From Sciurus carolinensis (taxonomy: Eukaryota > Chordata > Mammalia > Rodentia > Sciuridae): 64,000 bases of DNA. A model generated the notes under the pieces. It was not told the origin of the DNA. It was given only the letters and a program-made list of their open reading frames with translations, and made no database searches. The stretch covers positions 56,889,177-56,953,176 of the forward strand of contig NC_062214.1 of NCBI RefSeq assembly GCF_902686445.1, written 5' to 3'. Shown here in pieces: positions 44,669 through 55,259 of the stretch (its first letter is position 1; the number at the start of each line of letters is the position of its first letter). A program made the translations under genes and the position numbers.

Positions 44669-46030
44669 CTTTTACCCATCACCCCAAGTTGAATGTAAAT
44701 CCATGAAAGTCATTAATAGTGTAGTATAATGATTTATATCACTACACGCTTATTCTGATGTTCTAAACCTAAAATGTAGTGGGTATTCAATGAATGCTTT
44801 CTAGTCGAATGATTGGCTGGGAGTGTTCATGAAGATTAGGCATTTTCCTTATCTGAGTCACTCTTAAAATTCAACCATCAGACATAAGCAATGCCCATGA
44901 CTCCTCAGTTATTATTTTGGAAATATTCTTCTCTTTTCAGATTTTAGAAATGTTATTTGTCTAATACAGACTATACTATTTATAGTATTTTTCCCAAAAA
45001 TTTTAACATAACATTTCTTCTATGTCATATTATGGAAATTATAAATAGATACAAAAAATGAAAATCTCCTTTTAAGGTTCATAAAAGTTTTAGTGCCCAT
45101 AGAGCTCCAGGCTTAGATATTTTACTTTCAGTGTTTTTTTTTTTTTTTTTTTCCCTCTCCCCTGAAGCTTGGGTAATGGTGATCACCATAAGAGAGAAAC
45201 AGAACAAAACATGAGTGAGGAGTCAGGTTCTAGAATCCAATGTTCTTATCAGATTAGAACTGCAGGAACAGGAAGGGTTGACCCAAATGGTTTGCCTGAA
45301 CACAGCCAGAACCCATCAGGTAATACATGAACCCTCTGAGCAGCACCAGAGTGATCAACCAAGAAGCTAGAATGAAGACATTACCAGAGAGGAGGATGTT
45401 TCTTTGCAACAGGCAAAGGCATTTGCTGAGTCGATAGGAGTCTCTTATTTTCTCTTGACTTTACTTGGTGCATGAATCAGGGATGGTGGCAAGTCCTTCC
45501 ACTTGGGGTTCGGTTCACCCCCATCTATCTTATCACATATATAAACTTTTTCTTCTGCCTGCTGATTTTGCTAGGGTTTTCTCCCACTGCCAGCCACTCT
45601 CTGCTCCTCTCAACTCAGCCCTTTAAGTCCTCTCTAAGGTCAGACGCAATCTGAGAGAGAGCATGAACATACCAAGAGCCTACACCCCACTTTTCTTTCC
45701 TGACATATCAATGGATGAAATTTCACACTTGCAACAACAGTTTCCAAAGCTTGGACAACTTTTTCCAATGGGTGGGCTCTGTTTCAGACTTCTCAGTGAA
45801 ACAAAGGGCTGATTCCCTCAGTTCCAGAGGCAGCTGGAGTCCCTAGGCTTGTCTCCAGGCATATATTGGGAAGCACTGATATAAAGCATTAGCTTAGGAG
45901 CAGCATCTTTAGAAAATCTGACCCCTCAAAAATTTGTCTTTGTTTTTCAATAATGAAGAAATAACCCTCTTTTTCTGGGTCTCCAGAAAGTCAAATGAAA
46001 AGCACTGCTTGCTCAAGATAAAGACTGATA
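44669..46030. other. No assigned feature
   Basis: About 1.36 kb without a recognised gene. A T run lies at 45135-45152. Confidence 0.4.
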
Positions 46031-46032
46031 AT

Positions 46033-46115
46033 GGATTGGGGTATAGCTCAGTGGTAAAGTGCTGGTCTAGCATGCATGAGGTCCTGGGTTCCATACTCAA
46101 CACTGCAAATGAAAG

Positions 46116-46180
<65 letters not shown>

Positions 46181-46190
46181 AAGAAAGATA
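46033..46190 (+). mobile_element. ID SINE with expanded (GAAA)n tail
   Basis: Starts GGATTGGGGTATAGCTCAG. It has a recognisable A box (tagctcagtggtaaagtg) and B box (gggttccatac), then a tail from 46111 made of about 17 GAAA units. As the tail is A-rich in ID elements, the microsatellite probably grew from it. Lysine- and glutamate-rich frames across the tail are not genes. Confidence 0.9.
46111..46190 (+). repeat. (GAAA)n microsatellite
   Basis: GAAA units with a GATAAAGAAAGATA end, derived from the ID element tail. Confidence 0.96.
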
Positions 46191-46229
46191 TTGCTGAGCC
46201 ATTAGTTACCCTCATGTCTACTTATCATA

Positions 46230-46315
46230 AACTATTTAAAAACTCCCAAAGTGGCCATGTTTGCCTGCCTCTAACTATTTAAAAACTCCCAAAGTGGCCA
46301 TGTTTGCCTGCCTCT
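46230..46315 (+). repeat. Perfect 43-bp tandem duplication
   Basis: Copy 1 at 46230-46272 and copy 2 at 46273-46315 are identical. Each starts AACTATTTAAAAACTCCC and ends TTTGCCTGCCTCT. Nothing separates them. Confidence 0.97.
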
Positions 46316-46529
46316 GTACTTTAGGACCGGCTACTACTGTTTCCCGGAATGCTTTCTTCCCCTAGAAGACCTTTCAAATAGTTAATTCATCTTTCCATGC
46401 CCAGCTCAAAATCACCTCCTTTGTGAAGCCTTCTGTAATTTACCCAAGACTAGTGTAGGAACTGCCTCCTCTCTTCTACCAGATTACTTTCTCTATTATT
46501 TTATTTTGTGCTTCATTAAATAATTTTTT

Positions 46530-46615
46530 AAAAATGACTATCACACGCCAGGAGCTGTGCTAAGAAGTGATAAAAAAAATAATGAAATGAGAAATAAACC
46601 TTGTCATCAAGATGC
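46530..46615 (+). repeat. L2-like repeat fragment
   Basis: 'tatcacacgccaggagctgt' then 'gctaagaagtgataaa' and 'cttgtcatcaagatgcttag' resemble 'gtgccaggcactgtgctagg ... ctcaaggagcttac' of an ancient repeat. Weak. Confidence 0.4.
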
Positions 46616-46684
46616 TTAGGTTGTTTCTGATCACATTAGTGAAACTGTGTACTTATGTGTTTGTTCTGTGCATAATAGAAGCAT

Positions 46685-46905
46685 GATCCCTGGAGTTAGG
46701 TTGTCCAGTGTCATATTTTGACTCTATAATTAATTAGCTGTGAGAATGAGAACATTCTTGTCTCTACGGACCTGGATTTCTTTTTCTGTAAAATGGGTAC
46801 ATTAATGTTACCTTACAAGTTGTTATAAGGAGAAAATGAATTAAAGTTTGCAAACAACTTAAAACAGTGCCTGAAACCTAGTAAAAACTGAAATATTAGC
46901 TATTA
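46685..46905 (+). repeat. MIR SINE relic
   Basis: 'ctggagttaggttgtccagt', 'ctataattaattagctgtga', 'ggatttctttttctgtaaaa', 'tgggtacattaatgttacct' and 'aacagtgcctgaaacctagt' follow MIR order nearly end to end. Confidence 0.82.
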
Positions 46906-46929
46906 CTTTACTAGATTCTCTTTCTTCTT

Positions 46930-47040
46930 GTGTAGGTCCTTGATTTTGTTTATTGTTTTGCATATTCCAAATATTTGATGCGGTATGTAGCACACAATAA
47001 ATGCTTAATAAGTATTTGTTGAATGAATGAACCATTATAC
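46930..47040 (+). repeat. L2 LINE 3' end
   Basis: 'ggtatgtagcacacaataaa', 'tgcttaataagtatttgttg' and 'aatgaatgaa' are the typical L2 3' terminus. Confidence 0.75.
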
Positions 47041-47730
47041 AACAGATTAGTATTAAAAAGAGAGGACTGTAACTCATACAACTCTTCTAACATAGGGAAT
47101 TCGCTATTTATTCCCTTAAGACATTCAGCTTCAACAACCATGCATGAAACCGTATTAAGCCTGGAGAATTTTCCATCCACTCTGGGGGCTGCTATTGATT
47201 TTACCTACTGAAATGTTTGGCTCCTTCATAAAATGAAAAATTATTCACAAACAAAGCAGGAAAACAGTCTTTAAATGCTTATATCTGCAATTCACATGTG
47301 ATTTAACATTTTTCCTTTTGGATAGGAATGAAAAATCTCTCTCTGTTTTGGATAGGAGTAAAAAATGGCTCCAAATCAATTGGTTATTTGGTCTATAGTC
47401 ATTTCAGAAGATGTATGGGGAACAAAAAAATAATTTTGTAAACTGCTTTTTGCTTGGAAACGGCAGATCAGATTTTCTCCCTGGCTCAGCCAGAAACCAA
47501 GATTTTATGTATGGGGGTTTGTTGTGATAGAATTTTCCAGTTAGCTGGGTCATACACTTAGTGTGAGCCATTTTTCTACTCTGCTTAATGATAATTTGCG
47601 TAAACTGACTCTATTTCGCTTTTTTGGAATGGGGAGTTTGGGTTTGATGAGGGCAACACTGTGCCTTGCAGAGACCCAAGAGACATGTCTCCTTTTATAC
47701 TTGTCTATCCCTGCTGAGATCAAAGTCTTT
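47041..47730. other. No assigned feature
   Basis: No recognised gene. A small imperfect direct repeat of 'ttttggatagga' lies at about 47317 and 47345. Confidence 0.4.
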
Positions 47731-47749
47731 TCTTAAATGTAATATAATT

Positions 47750-48412
47750 TTTGTAATTTCAATTTTTATTGGTGCATTATAATTATATGTAATAGTGGAG
47801 TTTATTGTTAAATATTCATGCAAGCACAAAACATAATTTGGTCAATTTCATTCCCTAGTGCCTCTCCCTTCCCTATTCTTTTTCCTCCCCCTGGTCCCTT
47901 TCCTCTATTCTACTGGTCTTTTTTTTTTTCATGACACCCTCCTGTCTTTTCTTGCTTTTCCCTCTCTAGCTTCCACATATGAGAGAAAATGTATGACATT
48001 TGATTTTCTGAGTCTGACTTTTTTCACTTAGCATAATGCTTTCAAATTCCATCCATTTTCCAACAAATAACATTATTTCCATTCTCTTAATGACTGAATA
48101 AAATTCCATTGTGTATATATACCACATTTTCTTTATCCATTCATTTGTTGATGGACACCTAGGCTGGTTCCATTATTTGGATACTGTGAATTGTAGGGCT
48201 ATACACATGGATATGTATGCCTTGCTATAGTATGATTACTATAAATCTTTTGGATAAATACAGAGGAATGGAATAGCCAGGTCATATGATGTTTCCACCT
48301 GTAGTCTTGAGGAAACTCCATACTGATTTTCATAGTGGTTGAACTAATTTACAATCCCACCAACAGTATATAAGTGTTCCTTTTCCCTGACATCCTTGCC
48401 ACCATTTATTAT
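47750..48412 (-). mobile_element. 5'-truncated LINE-1, older sciurid type, minus strand
   Basis: The left end carries an inverted L1 3' end in a diverged form ('ttataattatatgtaatagt', 'ggagtttattgttaaat'). It then follows the same order as the copies at 23.1 and 35.4 kb: 'tcacttagcataatgctttc', 'ttccatccattttccaacaa', 'catttgttgatggacaccta', 'caatcccaccaacagtatat'. TCTTTTC occurs near both edges (47726 and 48423) but is too short to accept as a target duplication. Confidence 0.75.
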
Positions 48413-48783
48413 TATTTAAGAATCTTTTCAAAGTAGAACACAAGCCTGTCATTCTTCCAAATCTTGGAAACAGAGCCTAAGTCTTCCCAAAGACTCACAT
48501 AGAGTTCAATTTGAGACCTAACATGGAAAGACCTTTTCTTTTTACTAATAATTCTAACAAATTATTTAGCACCTCATATATAAGTTCTTTTGCATGCATT
48601 GTCTCATATAAGAATACACCTTGTGGTTTCTGTGGCTTTTCACATTAATGCTTTCTTATTCTTGCACATGCCAGGGTAAAATCACATGTTTTGGGGTGAC
48701 CTTCCACACAGTGATTCAGGAATCCAGGCTCATTGTATCTAATGTCTCTGACCTCTTCCAAGACTTAAGAATGCTTCACTGGA

Positions 48784-48830
48784 ACATCCTTATTCACTGG
48801 GATGAGTACATCCTTATTCATGGATGAGTA
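48784..48830 (+). repeat. Imperfect 22-24 bp tandem repeat
   Basis: ACATCCTTATTCA followed by (c)TGG(G)ATGAGT occurs twice in a row with a small gap. Confidence 0.85.
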
Positions 48831-48844
48831 CAATGAGACAAAGT

Positions 48845-49165
48845 GTATTCCCCTACTCCCCAAATATATTCAAGTCCTGAACCTCTGTACTTGTGAATAT
48901 GACCTTATTGGTCATGGGAATCTTTGCCCCTATAATTAAGATATAAGTTAATAAGGGTAGGTCTTAAATCCAATGATTGGTACCCTGATTAGGAGGGTGT
49001 TGGAAAACAGAAAACACAGGGAAGAAGATTATATGATGACAGAGGCAGAGACTCAAGTGGACAACCACAATTCAAGGAACAAAAGGGATCACTGGAAGCC
49101 ACCAAAAACTTGAAGAGATATGAACCAGGTTCTCCTTCAGGGCTTCCAGAACTGTGAGAGAACTG
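48845..49165 (+). mobile_element. MLT1-type MaLR LTR relic
   Basis: 'atattcaagtcctgaacctc', 'acttgtgaatatgaccttat', 'attaagatataagttaataa', 'gggtaggtcttaaatccaat' and 'gggcttccagaactgtgaga' follow MLT1 order. The 3' end is missing. Confidence 0.75.
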
Positions 49166-49339
49166 TCGTTCTACTACCTAGATTGGGGTGATTTTTAAGG
49201 GCAGTCCTGGGAAATTAACACCAAGAGGGAAAGTGAAGAGAAGATTTTCCCCCTGTGAATCCTTACAGACTATAAAGAGGTTGTATCACCGTCTCCTGAA
49301 TCATTCCAATGAGAAATCTACCATCACCCTCTTTTTTGT

Positions 49340-50200
49340 ATTCTTGTGCACATGTGTATTTTCTGTGACTGTCTTTAAGATTTTATTTTTCACTGGTTTT
49401 AAGCATTTTGATTACAGTGTGACTTGAAGTGGTTTTCTTTTAAGTTTATTTTGCTTTCAGTTCATGGAGCTTCTTGGATATGTGTGCTTACTGTTTTCAC
49501 TGAATTTGGCTGACATTGTCCCATAGTTCACTGGCATTGTTTTTACATTTTTCCCTCTGTGTGTCATCTGGAATATTTTTGATTGCTATGTCTTCAATTT
49601 CACAAAATAATTTCTTCTGAGAGGCCATCTAATCTGCCATTAATCCCATCCAGTGGATTTTTCATCTCAGACATTGTACTTTTCATCTCTAGAAATTCAA
49701 TTTCAGTATTTTTCTAAAAAATTTACTTGTCTCTACTGAACATGTTCAATCTTTCCTATAGCCTCTTGAACATGTGGAATATGGTCATCATATCTATTTG
49801 AATTTCCTTAACTGCTAGCTCTATGATCTGTGTCATTTCTGTGTCATTTTTACTGATGGTGTTTTGATTTCTCCTTTTTATGGATTGTATTTTCCTGCTT
49901 CTTTGCATGTCTGGTAATTTCCGATTGGCTATTCCACCTTGTTAGATGTTGGGTATTTTTGCATTCTTCTAAATATATATTTTGGAAATTTGTCCTAAGA
50001 CAGGGTAAAGTAAATTAGAGACCCTTATATCCTTTCACATCTTTCTTTAAGCTCCATTGGGTTAGACCAGAGTGACAGTTACTCTGGGGATAATCTTTCT
50101 TAGTATTCTGACATGTTTGAATTATGAGAATTTTTTGCTTTGACTTCAGGTACAGGCACCACTTATTCCAGGTTCTTCCTGAGTCCCAGACTTCATTACT
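49340..50200 (-). mobile_element. Old L1M LINE (5'-side region), inverted
   Basis: 'ttcatggagcttcttggata', 'gtgtcatctggaatattttt', 'ccatctaatctgccattaat', 'gacattgtacttttcatctc' and 'cttctttgcatgtctggtaa' match the inverted 5'-side portion of old L1M elements. No open frame. Confidence 0.65.
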
Positions 50201-50955
50201 ACTGACCCTTCCAGGTGATTTTTTTTTTCTCACTTCCATACCCTGATCAGTATTCAACTGAATATTTATTATGAATTTTCTGCAGATATCTGGATCGCTC
50301 TCTCTCTCACTCTCACTTTCGTCTTTTCCTGTATTCTTCCCTGTAATGTCTAGCCAATATAGTGTCTGCAGATACATAGATCTGTCTCCTCAAGTAAGAG
50401 AAAAGACTGGAGTTGGTCTGAGTTTACCTTTCTGAGCTCTGGTCTGGAAAATTCCTCCAGCCAGCACACTGGTCAGTTGTAGGGCTCACCCTTTGTTTGC
50501 TATCTTTTAGGGGTCTTTGGCCTAGGTTGACTGCTGTACACTGTCTTGATTGATGTTGGTTCTTAGATTTTGTCAGTTTTTTTTTTTTCAGATGCAAGGT
50601 TAATCTAATCTAATTATAATCTAATCATTTTCTCCATTTTTGCCTGGGACTTTAAGCTGGATTAATCAACACCAGAGATTATTTCTCTCTCTTCCCAAAG
50701 AGGCACGGTCTGTGTCTTCTCCCCTTATATTCAGACAGGTTCTGTGACTGCTTTGATAACAGAACTCAGTGAAAATAGCTGTATTTGTATTTGGGGTCCA
50801 GACTTTCAAAAGCCTGGCATTTTCCTTTTCCCATCTCTTAGAAAGCTTTCTCTTGGAACCCTACCATCACAGTACAGGGAAGTCCTCCACCTTACAGAAA
50901 ATCTTATGTGGAGAAAAACAGAACCCCCCCACCACCTGCAAGAGCTCCAGCTAAA
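50200..50955. other. No assigned feature
   Basis: No recognised gene. The 120-codon minus frame at 50015-50377 overlaps the L1M end and a CT-rich run. Confidence 0.4.
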
Positions 50956-50959
50956 TCCT

Positions 50960-51175
50960 AGTTGACAACTAGCACCAGCCATGTGAGTGAGTGATCTTGG
51001 AAATAGATCATCTAGCCCCAGTCAAGCTGTCCCAGCAGATGCCACATTGAAAAGAGACAAGCTGTCACTTTAAGCCCTGCCCAAGCAGTAGATTGATAAG
51101 CAGTATAAATGACTGTTATTAAGTTGCTAAGTTTGGGGTAGTTTGTGACATAGCCATAGATACCTAGAACACCCA
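50960..51175 (+). mobile_element. MLT1 LTR 3' half
   Basis: 'caccagccatgtgagtgagt', 'gatcttggaaatagatcatc', 'tagccccagtcaagctgtcc' and 'ttaagttgctaagtttgggg' match the MLT1 3' end. Confidence 0.75.
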
Positions 51176-51837
51176 CTTTTAAAAGGCAAGAGCTCATTGT
51201 TTTTCCTAATAATTAAAAGGGGGCAGGAAAATGTAGCTTCAAAAGAAGAATTTGTGGATTTGCTAGACATATAAGAAATTATAGGTTTGCTAAACATATC
51301 CTATGATTTCCTAACCTTTGAAGTGTCCATCGTCTAGGAGGTTGTGATTCAGAAAGGTTAAAAAAATGCATGCAAGGTCATAAGTGGAAGTGTTCAGTTT
51401 GACTCTGACTTTTTTGATCCTCCAACCTAAACTTTCCTGCATTTCCTTCCATTAACCTTCTTTCATTTGAATGGTTAAGATCCTGCCCCAATCGTAGTCT
51501 TCCTTGTGTACTGATACATTATTTTTATTTTCCTGTATCCCGCTCCTCTGGACTGATAAGAGACTGGGAGGTAAAGTGAAGATGACTCCAAAATAGGGGC
51601 ACATGTGGAACTTAGTCATATGGCAAAACAAGTTCCCCCAATGAGCCTGAATCCATCATATATAAAAATATAAGGTGCTCCCACATTTAGGGAATCCAAG
51701 AGTCAGAGTGTAGGGCTAAGGAATGTTTATGGTGATCTTGAGTGGTCTCAGGGTTTGAACTGTGCCTGAAACTTATAGGCAAGACAAAGTATGGCTTATA
51801 TTTAAAAGAAAAACCCTCATGCTACAGTTTACGAATG
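51176..51837. other. No assigned feature
   Basis: No gene or repeat recognised. Confidence 0.4.
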
Positions 51838-52445
51838 TTGACTGTGTTTTGGTGAGTTTTACGTGTTAACTTGGTTAGGCTATCATACCCAGTTATTCCA
51901 TCAAATTCAATCCAGACTGGGTAAAATGACACAGGCCTGTAATCCTAGTTACTCAGGAAGCTGATCTGAAGTTCTAGGCCAGACTGAGTAACTTTGTAAG
52001 ACACTATCTCAAAAAATAATAATAATAAAAATAAAAAGGGCTGAGAATGTACTCCACTGGTAAAGGGCCCCTGGGTTCAATTCCCAGTACCACACACATA
52101 CAAAAGCCTAATTCAGGTATTGCTGTGAAATATTTTGTAATATACTCAGTTTACTAGTGCAAAAGAGATTTTCCTTATTAAGAACAACTAATTATAATTA
52201 TTAATATATGTAGCCTTATCCAATCAGTTGAAAGATCTTAGAAGCAAAACAAGTTTCCCTGATGAATGAATGAGATGTTTTTCACTAAGACAGGAGCAAC
52301 ATCTCCTGCCTTCAGTGTCCAGCATGCCAGTCTTCTATGGATCTTGAACTTGCCATTCCTTGCAATTGTGAAGGCTGATTCTTTGAAATGTCTATCTCTC
52401 TCCCTCCTACTGGCTCTGCTCTGTGCAGAATCCTGACTGATAAAT
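51838..52445 (+). mobile_element. Ancient LTR-type element interrupted by a SINE
   Basis: 'gtgttaacttggttaggcta', then after the SINE 'tgtgaaatattttgtaatat', 'tagccttatccaatcagttg' and 'cttgaacttgccattccttg' follow the same family as the inverted copy at 19610. The SINE at 51916 split it. Confidence 0.6.
51916..52106 (+). mobile_element. B1-dID SINE nested in the LTR-type element
   Basis: A 7SL-like part ('acaggcctgtaatcctagtt', 'actcaggaagctgatctgaa') is followed by an (AAT)n linker at 52011-52033. An ID-like part ('gggctgagaatgtactccac', 'gggttcaattcccagtacca') comes next. The order is the dimer B1 plus dID. Diverged, so an older copy; a target duplication could not be fixed. Confidence 0.85.
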
Positions 52446-53080
52446 GCTCCATGAGGGGTTCATGGAACACAGATAAATTACCCATTCCAATAACACACTT
52501 GAATTCTTTTCTAAAATACCAGAGAATATAGCCACTAGCATTAGGACTCAGTTACAAATATTCAGAGGGGACCAAATGCTACCACCAACTTGACCTGATC
52601 TTGCTGGCATCAATTACACCCTTGAAAGACAGGAGCAAGTTTTCCCATGCCCTAATCTCCATTGTTCAGCAAATCAATGCATACTCATCTTGGAAAGCCA
52701 ACCTCTTGCCCTAGAAACCCACGGACATCTCAGCTGACAGAGTTGCCTCTCATATCCAAAATTTATTCTTAAACTGGGGTTCAAGTGCTGTGGGGACCAG
52801 AGTACTTTAAGGAATTTCTCTGACAGGCAATTATCTGCATTGCACACCAGGACGAGGCAATGCTTACTGGAAGGGAGCGATTTAAACTCTATGCACATAC
52901 CAGTGGCCTCAGAATTAACTGCAATGTCTGTGTTAAAAAGGGAGAAAGAGGTATAAAAGAAAGAAGGGGAGATCTACAGCCAGTGTCATTATGGGCAGCT
53001 CAATGAAGACATCTGCTCCCTGCCCAGTGGCGGTCAGAGCTGCAGATAAGACACATGACTGTGTGAAGGGGATGGAGAAT
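52446..53080. other. No assigned feature
   Basis: No gene or repeat recognised; the sequence runs into the CR1-like remnant. Confidence 0.4.
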
Positions 53081-53089
53081 GAGATGTGG

Positions 53090-53500
53090 AAATATTATCA
53101 TGCCATTCTATAAATCAGTGGTACATCCTCACTTTGAATACAGCAGCCAGGACCAGCTGTCTTATCTCAACGAGGATATAAATGAAAGGGTGAAAGGCCA
53201 GTGAAGGGCAGTGGAGCTGATTAGAGGCACTGGGGACAAGGTGGGGGCAGGAGGCAAGAGGGTGGATTTCACCGGCAGTGAGAATGGGAATGATTAGAGC
53301 TTTATATTACAGAACCCTGTGGAGTGGCAAGAGACCCGGTAGAGGTAAATTAAGTAATGAAGGGCTCACCAAAGGCCAGGTGGGTGTTCCTATTTATCCT
53401 GCCTCATGAAATTAAATGGCAACAGATTTGAAATGGATGAACGGACATCTCTCTTACTGCATGAGGTGCCTGGTTTTCAATTGAGCATGTGGGAGGCTGC
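53090..53500 (+). mobile_element. CR1/L3-like LINE remnant
   Basis: 'ctataaatcagtggtacatc', 'ctcactttgaatacagcagc', 'catctcaacgaggatataaa'-like block, 'gaaattaaatggcaacagat' and 'ttgaaatggatgaac' follow the order of the ORF2 3' part of amniote CR1/L3 LINEs (e.g. 'aatggtacgcccacacttgg', 'aatgaaattaataggcagc'). It is far older than the L1 copies here and no reading frame survives. I read this from memory of the CR1 pattern, so a profile search is needed. Confidence 0.55.
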
Positions 53501-53935
53501 CTGTCTGGCCTATGGAGGGGAGTACTGGGGAGTTTAGGCTGGAAATGAGGATGCACCGTCTCTCATTAGGTGAGTGGCCTGCTGGTTTCTCCCATCTGAG
53601 TCTCAGCTTCTGCATCTTTAGCACTCAGGGGTGGGACCACATTTTCTAATGCCTTCCAACTCTGGAAGATCTTTGATTGTCTGTGTCTCCCTGTTGTGAG
53701 TTCAGGGAAGCCCAGGAGCCCTGCGTTGCCTCCTTCCCTGCTTCAGTCCCCCTCCTGGGAGAGGAAAGGAATAGGCAGACTGGGAAAGGGGGAGGCAGAA
53801 TGCCTGGAGCTTTCCAAGGTCGTCTTAGCAATTGGATAAGCCTGGGAAACCGATGGGATGGAATGTTTCAGGATATAAATTAGAGATAGAATTAATTTAA
53901 TTAGATAAATTAATAACCTCTTTTAAAATCCCAGA
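53501..53935. other. No assigned feature
   Basis: GC-richer than its surroundings. Two short frames overlap on opposite strands (53646-53883) without a domain. It may be a continuation of the CR1-like remnant ('ccttccaactctggaagatc' is common near CR1 3' ends). Confidence 0.35.
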
Positions 53936-53939
53936 GCAT

Positions 53940-54118
53940 TCTAGCTTACACTTCCCAGCTTTTTGACTTAAGTAAATTACCAAATTATTTATCTTTCCTG
54001 AGCCTCAGTTTCTTTCTCTTTTAAGTGGGAATAATATGATCACTTACCTTATAAATGTTGCATTTAAGGCACTTAGCCACACCAGTCGCTTTTAGTAAGT
54101 GGAAGCTGTTATTAAAAC
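53940..54118 (+). repeat. MIR SINE relic
   Basis: 'cagctttttgacttaagtaa', 'tttcctgagcctcagtttct', 'tttaagtgggaataatatga' and 'taaggcacttagccac' follow MIR order. Confidence 0.75.
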
Positions 54119-54682
54119 TATGGCTAAAAAGATTGGCATAAACCTGTAAGTAATAATGACAAATCAAACTATTAAGTAATGAAATGTTTAGGATTTAAAA
54201 GCCAATCTGTCATCACAGGAAGTATGTACTTTTCCCACGAGGTCACCGTGCTTTTAGTTGAGAGTGAAAGCTGCCCACAGTCCAAGGCAGGGTTTGATGA
54301 ATGCCACTTGATTGAAATACATAAGAAGCACCATGAGAGGTTAGGGAAGGGAAATGCAAGCTAGGATGCACTGGGGTAGTCCTAGAGGGCTTTTTGGAGG
54401 AGGTTGAATTGGGACTTAGTAAAGCAAAAGGCAAAAGTGAAAGCCAAGGGGAATTCACAGTAGGAGAAACTGCAAACATCTACATGTGAGAGAGAACATG
54501 CAGTATTTGTCTTTCTGTTATTTACTTTTCACTTAACATGATGTTCTCTAGTTCTCAGTATTTTGCTGCAATTGATAGGATGACATTCTTTTTATAATTG
54601 AAAAATATTGCATTGTGTATATATACCATATCACCTTTCCATAAATACAATTGAAATAATAATATGCTTTTAAAAACAATTC
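54119..54682. other. No assigned feature
   Basis: No recognised gene; 'gatgttctctagttctcagt' and 'cattgtgtatatataccata' near 54540-54630 look like a small worn L1 3' piece. Confidence 0.35.
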
Positions 54683-54686
54683 AACC

Positions 54687-54798
54687 AGTTACTTGGGAGG
54701 CTGAGGTGGAAGGATAACAAGTTTAAGACTGGCCTTGGCAACATAGTGAGACCCTATCACCAGCATTCTCCCTTACATATTAAAAAAAAAAATTAAAA
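54687..54798 (+). mobile_element. 7SL-derived (B1-like) SINE, truncated
   Basis: 'gttacttgggaggctgaggt', 'ggaaggataacaagtttaag' and 'ggcaacatagtgagacccta' are the 7SL-type unit without its 5' end and without the ID part. An A-rich tail follows. Degenerate 'tgctttTAAAAACAA/tgcttAAAACAA' strings flank it. Confidence 0.8.
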
Positions 54799-55022
54799 CG
54801 TGCTTAAAACAAGCAAACAAACAAACAGATGATTCAGAGAGGCCAGCTAAAGCCCAGTCAATGCTCTTGCCTTCTTTGAGTCCATAGACCCAATAGGTCA
54901 ATTCTGATGTTAATGGAAGTGGCAGAAAGGAACTCAGTTTGAACTTTTTCTGAAGGAAAGTGAGGAGCCACCTGAAGGGCTATGAACTCTTTCTGCCACA
55001 CACCATCTTCTCCACACCACGA

Positions 55023-55034
55023 AAGTGTGTTTGA
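55023..55034 (+). repeat. SINE target-site duplication, left
   Basis: AAGTGTGTTTGA, exact match to 55248-55259. Confidence 0.9.
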
Positions 55035-55247
55035 TCCAGGTGCAGTGATGCATGTCTGAAATCTCAGTGGCTCAGGAGGCTGAGTCAGGAGGACCTTGAG
55101 TTCAAAGCCAGCCTCAGCAAAATGAGGCACTAAGCAACTCAGTGGAACCCTGACTCTAAATAAAATACCAAATAGGACTGGGGATGTGGCTCAGTGGCTG
55201 AGTGCCCCTTAGTTCAATCCCAGGAATCCCCACCCTCCCAAAAAAAG
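55035..55247 (+). mobile_element. B1-dID SINE with perfect target duplication
   Basis: The 7SL-like half ('ggtgcagtgatgcatgtctg', 'ggctcaggaggctgagtcag') is joined to the ID-like half ('ggactggggatgtggctcag', 'tagttcaatcccagg'), then an A tail. AAGTGTGTTTGA flanks it at 55023-55034 and 55248-55259 without mismatch, which fixes both ends. The dimer is diagnostic for squirrels and their relatives. Confidence 0.95.
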
Positions 55248-55259
55248 AAGTGTGTTTGA
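55248..55259 (+). repeat. SINE target-site duplication, right
   Basis: AAGTGTGTTTGA, exact match to 55023-55034. Confidence 0.9.

Noticed and set aside
45909..46282. Frames rich in Lys/Glu or Phe/Leu/Ser on both strands
   Set aside because: They are read through the ID element and its (GAAA)n tail.
47726..48429. TCTTTTC as target duplication of the L1 at 47750
   Set aside because: Only 7 bp, low complexity, and offset from both edges of the element.
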